Below are positions 58,095 to 64,000 of a DNA stretch of 64,000 bases, piece after piece (the first letter of the stretch is position 1; each line of letters begins with the position of its first letter). This stretch comes from Rhizobium chutanense (GTDB lineage: Bacteria; Pseudomonadota; Alphaproteobacteria; Rhizobiales; Rhizobiaceae). Both the position numbers and the translations under genes were made by a program. The stretch is taken from contig NZ_NWSV01000001.1 in NCBI RefSeq assembly GCF_002531935.1, forward strand, positions 124,001 to 188,000, read 5' to 3'. The notes under the pieces were generated by a model. The model worked only from the letters and a program-made list of their open reading frames with translations. It did no database searches and was not told where the DNA came from.

Positions 58095-59720
58095 ATGCTG
58101 ATCCGTCTTGTCGCCTTCGCCCTCTTCGTGCTGGCTCTCGCCTATGGCTTCTCCTGGCTTGCCGATCGTCCCGGCGACCTGTCGCTGATCTGGGAGGGAC
58201 AGATCTATCAGACGAAACTGATCGTCGCCGCCAGCGCGATCATCGCTCTGATCGCCGCCGTCATGCTCGTCTGGTGGTTCGTCCGCCTGATCTGGACCTC
58301 GCCGCATTCGGTGACGCGTTATTTCCGCGCCCGCAAGCGTGACCGCGGTTATCAGGCGCTGTCGACCGGCCTGATCGCCGCCGGCGCCGGCAATGCCCTG
58401 CTCGCCCGCAAGATGGCCGCCCGCTCGCGTGGCCTCATCCGCGCCGATCAGGAGCCGCTGATCAACCTGCTGGAGGCCCAGGCCGCCCTGATCGAAGGCC
58501 GCCATGACGAGGCCCGCGCCAAATTCGAGGCCATGGCCAACGATCCCGAGACCCGTGAGCTCGGCCTGCGCGGCCTCTATCTGGAGGCCCGCCGGCTTGG
58601 CGCCAACGAGGCCGCCCGCCAATATGCCGAAAAGGCCGCCGACAATGCGCCCTATCTGCCCTGGGCAGCACAAGCGACACTCGAATATCGCAGCCAGGCC
58701 GGCCGCTGGGACGACGCGATCCGCCTGCTCGAGCAGCAGAAGGCCGCCCGGGTGGTCGAAAAAGCCGAAGCCAACCGCCTGCACGCCGTCCTTCTGACGG
58801 CGCGCGCCGGCGAGAAGCTGGAAGGCAACCCGGCCGGCGCCCGCGACGATGCCCTGCAGGCGCTGAAACTCGCCGCCGATTTCATTCCGGCAGCCCTCAT
58901 CGCCGCAAAGGCGCTGTTCCGCGAAGGCGGCCTGCGCAAGGCTGCCTCGATTCTCGAGCAGGCATGGAAGTCAGCACCCCATCCCGAGATCGGCCAGGCC
59001 TATGTCAGGGCGCGCAGCGGCGATTCCACCCTCGACCGGCTGAAGCGGGCCGAGCGGCTGGAGGGGCTGCGTCCGAACAATGTCGAATCCCTTCTCGTCG
59101 TCGCCCAGGCAGCGCTCGACGCGCAGGAATTTGCCAGGGCCCGCGCCAAGGCGGAAGCGGCGGCGCGCATGCAGCCGCGTGAAGCCGCCTTCCTGCTGCT
59201 GGCCGACATCGAGGAAGCCGAAACCGGAGACCAGGGCCGCGTGCGCCACTGGCTGGCCCAGGCACTGAAAGCCCCGCGCGATCCGGCCTGGGTGGCTGAC
59301 GGTTTCGTCTCCGACAAATGGCTGCCGGTGTCGCCGGTGACCGGCCGCCTCGACGCCTTCGAGTGGAAGGCGCCCTTCGGCCAGATCGAGGGTCCGCTCG
59401 AAGACGGCGCGGCGCCGGCCGCAATCGAAACCGCCCTGAAGACCCTGCCGCCGCTGCGCGACGTCAGGCCGGAAAGCCCGGTCAACGATCATCGCATCAT
59501 CGAACTGGAGCGCGCCGCGACGATTGCCGAGGCGGTGCGTCCGGCACCGGAGCCAACCAACCAGAAGCCAGCAAAACAGAAGCCTGCCGAACCGGCCGCC
59601 GGCGATAAGGCGCCCGCGCCGAACGACGCCAAGCCTTTCTTCGGCGGGCTGCCGGATGATCCCGGCGTTCGCGATCCCAGGGCGGAGCAGGAACCCAGGA
59701 CACGGCTCCGCCTTTTCTGA
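58095..59720 (+). CDS. hemY: HemY-like membrane protein with TPR region
   Basis: 541 residues. Two N-terminal membrane helices (LIRLVAFALFVLALAYGFSWLA and LIVAASAIIALIAAVMLVWWF) make up the HemY_N domain; a large helical TPR-type region follows to about residue 400, then a Pro/Ala/Lys-rich tail. This HemY is not the oxygen-dependent protoporphyrinogen oxidase of Gram-positives; its role in haem synthesis is uncertain. It starts 4 bp after the mic60-like gene. Confidence 0.9.
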   Translation: MLIRLVAFALFVLALAYGFSWLADRPGDLSLIWEGQIYQTKLIVAASAIIALIAAVMLVWWFVRLIWTSPHSVTRYFRARKRDRGYQALSTGLIAAGAGNALLARKMAARSRGLIRADQEPLINLLEAQAALIEGRHDEARAKFEAMANDPETRELGLRGLYLEARRLGANEAARQYAEKAADNAPYLPWAAQATLEYRSQAGRWDDAIRLLEQQKAARVVEKAEANRLHAVLLTARAGEKLEGNPAGARDDALQALKLAADFIPAALIAAKALFREGGLRKAASILEQAWKSAPHPEIGQAYVRARSGDSTLDRLKRAERLEGLRPNNVESLLVVAQAALDAQEFARARAKAEAAARMQPREAAFLLLADIEEAETGDQGRVRHWLAQALKAPRDPAWVADGFVSDKWLPVSPVTGRLDAFEWKAPFGQIEGPLEDGAAPAAIETALKTLPPLRDVRPESPVNDHRIIELERAATIAEAVRPAPEPTNQKPAKQKPAEPAAGDKAPAPNDAKPFFGGLPDDPGVRDPRAEQEPRTRLRLF

Positions 59721-59737
59721 AATGGAACGAAAACCGC

Positions 59738-60223
59738 ATGTTCGAACGCTTTCAGGCATTCTTCCAGAAGCTCACCGCCGACCACCCGAAAAAGGGTTTT
59801 GCCCCTGACGATCCGCGCATCGCGGTGGCAGCCCTCTGCATGCAGGTGATGGAGGCCGACGGTCAGATCAAAGCCAGCGAGAAGAAGCGGCTGCGCAAGC
59901 TCCTGAAGGAGCAATATGCGCTCGACGGCAAGCAGCTTGACGCCCTGATCGCCGCCGGCCTTGAGGCCGAAAGCTCCGCCGTCGACTATTATCGCTTCAC
60001 CGCCGACCTGAAACGCCATCTGAATACCGAACAGCGGCTGGAGCTGATCGGCATTCTCTGGGACATCGTCTATGCCGATGGCGAACGCAGCGAAATGGAA
60101 GACCATGTGATCTGGCGTATCGCCGACCTGCTCGGCGTCTCCTCACGCGAGCGCATCCAGAAGCGGCAGGAGGCCGCCGCCAGGGTGACAGATGTCCAGG
60201 TTGCGCAAGATGACAGCGACTGA
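59738..60223 (+). CDS. TerB-family protein
   Basis: 161 residues, all-helical. Two pairs of acidic motifs, MEADGQIKASEKKRL and VYADGERSEMEDHVI, are the metal-binding repeats of the TerB/DjlA-N fold. TerB-like proteins are found in tellurite-resistance and membrane-associated stress modules, but single-gene copies like this one are widespread and undefined. It follows hemY by 17 bp and overlaps the amidotransferase gene. Confidence 0.87.
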   Translation: MFERFQAFFQKLTADHPKKGFAPDDPRIAVAALCMQVMEADGQIKASEKKRLRKLLKEQYALDGKQLDALIAAGLEAESSAVDYYRFTADLKRHLNTEQRLELIGILWDIVYADGERSEMEDHVIWRIADLLGVSSRERIQKRQEAAARVTDVQVAQDDSD

Positions 60224-60965
60224 GCAAGACCCGAACCGCGACCGGCGACCGATCCTCATCGTCCTGCATCAGGAGCGGTCGAGCCCCGGCCGTGTCGGCC
60301 AGCTACTTATCGAAAAGGGCTACCGCCTCGATATCCGCCGCCCGGTTCTCGGCGAGCCGCTGCCGACGACGCTCGAAGACCATGCCGGCGCCGTCGTCTT
60401 CGGCGGGCCGATGAGCGCCAATGATCCCGAGGATTTCGTCAAGAAGGAGATCGACTGGATCAACATTCCCTTGCGGGAAAAACGCCCCTATCTCGGCATC
60501 TGCCTCGGCGCGCAGATGCTGGTGCGTCAACTCGGCGGCAAGGTGCAGTCGAATGCCGACGGCTCGACGGAGATCGGCTGGTATCCGCTGCACCCGACCG
60601 AGAAGGGCCGGCTGCTGATGCACTGGCCGAGGATGGTCTATCATTTCCACCGCGAGGGCTTCGAGCTGCCGCACGGCGCCGATCTTCTGGCCGAAGGCGA
60701 TGCCTATCCCAACCAGGCTTTCCGCTACGACGGCAACGCCTGGGGCCTGCAGTTCCATGCCGAACTCACCCGGGTGATGATGCACCGCTGGGTCGTGCAT
60801 GGCGCGCATCGCTTCATTCTGCCGAACGCCCAGCAGGGGCGCGAACATCTCGAAGGCCGCATGCTGTTCGACGCGCCGCTGAGAGCCTGGCTGAGCGAAT
60901 TCCTCGATATCGTCTTCGAGGGCAAGACGGCGAAAGCCGCGCCCCCGATCACGCTTCCCGCATAA
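60210..60965 (+). CDS. Class I glutamine amidotransferase-like protein
   Basis: 251 residues. Nucleophile cysteine in YLGICLGAQMLVRQLGG, and histidine and glutamate in WGLQFHAEL (usually QFHPE). The oxyanion motif VVFGGPMSAND is present. It is a stand-alone GMP-synthase-like amidotransferase; relatives act on gamma-glutamyl compounds, but the partner or substrate is unknown. ATG at 60210 lies within the terB-like gene's last codons (14-bp overlap); ATG at 60192 is an alternative. Confidence 0.86.
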   Translation: MTATEQDPNRDRRPILIVLHQERSSPGRVGQLLIEKGYRLDIRRPVLGEPLPTTLEDHAGAVVFGGPMSANDPEDFVKKEIDWINIPLREKRPYLGICLGAQMLVRQLGGKVQSNADGSTEIGWYPLHPTEKGRLLMHWPRMVYHFHREGFELPHGADLLAEGDAYPNQAFRYDGNAWGLQFHAELTRVMMHRWVVHGAHRFILPNAQQGREHLEGRMLFDAPLRAWLSEFLDIVFEGKTAKAAPPITLPA

Positions 60966-60986
60966 AGCGTCGTTCGGCAGAAGCCT

Positions 60987-62222
60987 CTATGGGCTGGGCG
61001 CGTCGAGCGTATCGATCTGCCGCAATTTCGGGAAACTCGAAGCCCAGATCGCCGCCACGGCAAGCGTTCCGATCCCGCCGATGACAACCGCCGGCACCGC
61101 GCCGAAGATCGATGCCATCGTGCCCGCCCGGAATTCCCCGAGTTCGTTCGAGGCGCCGACGAAAACCATGTTGACCGCATTGACGCGGCCGCGCAGCTGA
61201 TCCGGCGTCCACAGCGCAATCAGGCTTTCGCGGACATAGACCGACACCATGTCGGCCGCCCCCATCAGCGCCAGCGCCGCGATCGAGACTTCGGTGTTGG
61301 TGGACACGCCGAAGATGATCGTTCCCATGCCGAACAGGGCGACGCCGATGAACATGTAGAGGCCGGCGCGATGTTTGAGCGGATAAGCCGCAAGAAAGAT
61401 CGCCATGACGATGGCGCCTAGCCCCGGGGCGGCGCGCAGCAGCCCCAGGCCCCAGGGACCGAGCGTCAGGATATCGCGGGCGAAGATCGGCATCAGTGCA
61501 GTCGCGCCACCAAGCAGCACGGCGAAGAGATCGAGCGAGATCGCCCCGAGCACCACCTTTTCGGCGCGGATGAAACTGAAGCCGCCAAGGATCATCGCCC
61601 AGCTCTTGGCCTCGCCCGTCGTCTTCTGCTCCGGCTTCGGGATCATGTAGAGAAGAGCCGCGCCGAGCACGGAAAAGACCACCGCCACCGTATAGGCCGT
61701 CGCGGCACTGACGCCGTAGAGCAGACCGCCGATCACCGGCCCGGTGATCGCCGCGAGCTGCCAGGACGACGAGTTCCAGGCGATCGCATTGGAAAGAGCG
61801 TGCTCCGGCACGAGATTGGGCGCCAGCGACTGCACTGCCGGCGACATGAAGGCGCGTTCGATGCCGAAGATCAGCAGCACGGCGAAAACAGGCAGGGGCG
61901 TGAAGCTCCCCATAAGAGTCATGACAAGCAGCGCCAGCGTGCAGAGCGCGCTCACCAGCGAGCACAGAGCCGCGATTGCACGGCGATTGTGCCGGTCGGC
62001 AACCGAACCGGTGACGAGGATGAGCAGCAGCGACGGCAGGAACTGTACCAGCCCGATCAGACCGAGATAGATCGCCTTGCCGGTCTGGTCGTACATCTGC
62101 CAGCCGACGGCGACGCTGACGATCTGCTGCGAGAAGGACAGCAGGAAACGCGCAAAGAAAAAGCGCGTGTAAGACGAGTGCCGGAACGCGGCAAAACGGT
62201 CTCCGGTGGGCGAAAACGACAT
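60987..62222 (-). CDS. MFS exporter (EntS-like, DHA3 type)
   Basis: 411 residues, about twelve membrane helices. The loop motif GSVADRHNRRAIAALCSLVSA is the MFS motif A variant of EntS/DHA3-like exporters; PDQLRGRVNAVNMVFVGASNELGEF is characteristic of the C-terminal half. EntS relatives export siderophores or drugs. Start at 62222 (MSFSPTGDRFAAF); 62261 is possible. Convergent with the amidotransferase gene (21-bp gap). Confidence 0.88.
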   Translation of the reverse strand: MSFSPTGDRFAAFRHSSYTRFFFARFLLSFSQQIVSVAVGWQMYDQTGKAIYLGLIGLVQFLPSLLLILVTGSVADRHNRRAIAALCSLVSALCTLALLVMTLMGSFTPLPVFAVLLIFGIERAFMSPAVQSLAPNLVPEHALSNAIAWNSSSWQLAAITGPVIGGLLYGVSAATAYTVAVVFSVLGAALLYMIPKPEQKTTGEAKSWAMILGGFSFIRAEKVVLGAISLDLFAVLLGGATALMPIFARDILTLGPWGLGLLRAAPGLGAIVMAIFLAAYPLKHRAGLYMFIGVALFGMGTIIFGVSTNTEVSIAALALMGAADMVSVYVRESLIALWTPDQLRGRVNAVNMVFVGASNELGEFRAGTMASIFGAVPAVVIGGIGTLAVAAIWASSFPKLRQIDTLDAPSP

Positions 62223-62362
62223 GGGTGTTGTCCGAGGAGACGGGCGCCGCAACAGCTGCAAAGCCGCCCGTTAAACATGATTCACCGTGCGTCTCCACAC
62301 GGCACTTGCCCGTTTAGTCGCCAATGTCTACATGTCTGTCAACAACGAATTTGGAGACGGTG

Positions 62363-62677
62363 ATGGCAGGGATTTTTCAAGCCATATTTACAATCCTCAA
62401 TATGGCTTTGAACATTTATTGGTGGGTGATCATTTTCAGCGCCGTTTTCTCGTGGCTGTATGCATTCAATGTCATCAATTCGCACAACCAGTTTGTGAAC
62501 CAGTTAGGCATGTTCTTCTACAATGCGACCGAGCCCGCGCTCCGGCCGATACGCCGCTTTATGCCCAATCTGGGCGGCATCGACATCTCGCCAATCATTC
62601 TGCTGCTGATCCTCGCCTTCATACAGATGATCCTGAACGATCCGATCAAGCCCTTCATCTACTCGCTGGTCGCTTGA
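62363..62677 (+). CDS. YggT-family membrane protein
   Basis: 104 residues with two hydrophobic segments and the conserved NPIRRFMP-like motif (here [22 protein letters not shown]). Often found beside DUF167 genes. In E. coli YggT has been linked to osmotic-shock tolerance; in plastids a relative (CCB3/YlmG) is linked to haem attachment and nucleoid arrangement. Start at 62363 follows GGAGACGG. Confidence 0.93.
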   Translation: MAGIFQAIFTILNMALNIYWWVIIFSAVFSWLYAFNVINSHNQFVNQLGMFFYNATEPALRPIRRFMPNLGGIDISPIILLLILAFIQMILNDPIKPFIYSLVA

Positions 62678-62985
62678 GCCGTCCCTGGAGCCTTTTCGGC
62701 GATCATCTGCGCCTCGCCGTCCGGCTGATGCCGAATGGCGGGCGTGATGCGATCGATGGCATTGAGGTCGATGGCGAGGGCAAAACGCACCTGAAGGCCC
62801 GCGTCACATCGGTCCCGGAAAAGGGCAAGGCCAACAAGGCCCTCATCCTTCTCGTCGCCCAATCGCTGCGCATCGCCAAATCCAGCATCAGCCTCGTCTC
62901 CGGCGACACCGCGCGCAAAAAAATCCTCCGGATCGAAGGCGACCCGGAGGATTTGGCAAAAAAGCTCGAAACGCTTTTCGGCTGA
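62674..62985 (+). CDS. DUF167/YggU-family protein
   Basis: 103 residues. [16 protein letters not shown] and [32 protein letters not shown] are the DUF167 signature. Start is TTG at 62674, overlapping the yggT stop (TTGA), a start that simple ATG-based calling would miss. Function unknown; the yggT-DUF167 pair is conserved in many proteobacteria. Confidence 0.93.
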   Translation: MSRPWSLFGDHLRLAVRLMPNGGRDAIDGIEVDGEGKTHLKARVTSVPEKGKANKALILLVAQSLRIAKSSISLVSGDTARKKILRIEGDPEDLAKKLETLFG

Positions 62986-62989
62986 ATAA

Positions 62990-63526
62990 TCAGCCCTTCG
63001 TCGTCTTGGCGCGCTCGACCGCCTCAAGAATGAGCTGGCCGGCTTCCTTGGAATCGCCCCAGCCGTAGATCTTAACCCACTTGCCGGGCTCCAGATCCTT
63101 GTAGTGCTCAAAGAAGTGCTCGATCTGCTTCAGTGTGATTTCCGGAAGATCGGTGTAATCCTTCACCTTCTCGTAGCGCAGCGTCAGCTTCGGCGACGGC
63201 ACAGCGATGATCTTCTCGTCCTTGCCGGAATTGTCTTCCATCTTCAGGACGCCGATCGGGCGCACATTGATGACGCAGCCAGGAACCAGCGGGCGGGTGC
63301 TGGCGATCAGGACGTCGATCGGGTCGCCGTCTTCCGACAGCGTGTGCGGCACGAAACCGTAATTGCCCGGATAGGTCATCGGCGTATAGAGGAAACGATC
63401 GACCACCAGCGTACCGGCTTCCTTGTCCATCTCATACTTGATGGGATGGCCGCCAACTGGAACCTCGACGATAACGTTGACGTCCTCAGGTGGGTTATTA
63501 CCGATTGAAATGGCATCGATGCGCAT
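62990..63526 (-). CDS. ppa: Inorganic pyrophosphatase
   Basis: 178 residues, family I. Metal-binding block [17 protein letters not shown], and [31 protein letters not shown]. It hydrolyses pyrophosphate to drive biosynthesis. Start [11 protein letters not shown] at 63526, preceded by GGGAGTTTCCT. Convergent with the DUF167 gene (4-bp gap). Confidence 0.97.
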   Translation of the reverse strand: MRIDAISIGNNPPEDVNVIVEVPVGGHPIKYEMDKEAGTLVVDRFLYTPMTYPGNYGFVPHTLSEDGDPIDVLIASTRPLVPGCVINVRPIGVLKMEDNSGKDEKIIAVPSPKLTLRYEKVKDYTDLPEITLKQIEHFFEHYKDLEPGKWVKIYGWGDSKEAGQLILEAVERAKTTKG

Positions 63527-63674
63527 AGGAAACTCCCGCGAAGTTGAATTGCTCGCAGCCAGATAATCAGTTTCATGTGGCAACGCAACATTGGAGATCA
63601 CCAATGCGTGATGGCACCGGCGCAAAGAGGTCAAATCTTTGGAATGGGCGATCGGCCCACGTCGACCAAACCGG

Positions 63675-64000
63675 TCAGTTCCAGATGAAGCCGATCTTCT
63701 TCAACTGCTTATGGTCGAAATTCTCCATGCCTTCGCAGAAATCGACACCGCCGTGATTGCGGTAGAAGCGGCCGGCGGTCTCGTTTTCCTCGAGGCACCA
63801 GACGACCAGCCCCTTGCAGCCGAGCGACTTCAGCAACCGCCGCGCCTCGCCGAACAGCATTCTGCCGAGGCCGATACCCTGATATTCGGGGCGAAGGTAA
63901 AGCTCGTAAATCTCGCCTTCCTGCGGCAGAGCGCGGGCGCGATTGAGGCCGAGCGTGGCGTAGCCGGCAACCGTTCCGGCAACATCGAGAACCAGCAGCG
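63675..64000 (-). CDS. GNAT-family N-acetyltransferase (5' end outside the window)
   Basis: C-terminal 108 codons only. The acetyl-CoA motif [20 protein letters not shown] and the later strand [21 protein letters not shown] are typical of GNAT proteins; upstream codons in frame to the window edge also fit ([20 protein letters not shown]). The substrate is unknown. The gene extends beyond position 64000. Confidence 0.88.
   Translation of the reverse strand, partial: LLVLDVAGTVAGYATLGLNRARALPQEGEIYELYLRPEYQGIGLGRMLFGEARRLLKSLGCKGLVVWCLEENETAGRFYRNHGGVDFCEGMENFDHKQLKKIGFIWN

Noticed and set aside
60949..62298. A 449-codon minus-strand frame overlapping the MFS gene.
   Set aside because: Frame-shifted shadow of the MFS exporter; only the 60987-62222 frame has membrane helices and MFS motifs.

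Overview
The window reads as chromosomal core of a Rhizobium sensu lato species (leguminosarum/etli/phaseoli-like; genus confident, species inferred). The support is gene order and family content: an mdh-sucCD...sucA-sucB-lpd cluster, sdhCDAB, an atpHAGDC operon without the F0 genes, a homologue of the Brucella lipoprotein Omp19, a Mic60-like gene beside hemC/hemD/hemY, and composite palindromic repeats of the RIME type. No tRNA, rRNA, IS element, phage gene or CRISPR array was seen.

Layout. 1-2859: end of an NAD-dependent formate dehydrogenase locus (fdsB start, fdsG, LysR regulator), then an ArsR regulator and a short-chain dehydrogenase. 2873-6293: a segment bounded by two oppositely oriented RIME-like elements, holding soxR with a SoxR-box promoter driving a flavin reductase, then a TPP riboswitch, a truncated ykoF remnant and the thiamine-precursor transporter genes thiX and thiZ; thiY follows. 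7487-9612: a surface-polysaccharide acyltransferase and a sugar-1-phosphate transferase. 9745-14852 (minus): atpH-A-G-D-small ORF-C. 15108-23064: housekeeping and miscellaneous genes (priA, xerC, a DapA-family aldolase, acyltransferases, a TraB/GumN protein, cytochrome b561). 23167-33926 (minus): a long TCA block, mdh-sucC-sucD then sucA-yciI-sucB-orf-SDR-lpd, closed by a terminator. 34105-40257 (minus): zapE, the omp19 homologue, and sdhC-D-A-B followed 4 bp later by a nucleotidyltransferase.

41181-51517 looks like an accessory catabolic island: a Rid protein, a LysR regulator, a complete polyamine-type ABC transporter, a ureohydrolase, an amino-acid ABC transporter that lacks an ATPase, and an ornithine-cyclodeaminase-family protein whose active-site motif suggests an imine reductase. 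Together they suggest import of a guanidino or amino compound, loss of urea, and handling of a cyclic imine. The substrate cannot be read from sequence.

51551-64000 returns to core: a METTL20-type methyltransferase, an EVE protein, a YciI-like protein, gpsA and tsaD on the minus strand; divergent hemC-hemD-mic60-hemY-terB-like-GATase; an MFS exporter; yggT with a DUF167 gene; ppa; and a partial GNAT gene at the right edge.

The best candidates for something undescribed are the 79-residue CxxC protein translationally coupled inside the ATP synthase operon, the nucleotidyltransferase joined to sdh, the riboswitch-controlled ykoF relic, and the guanidino/imine island.
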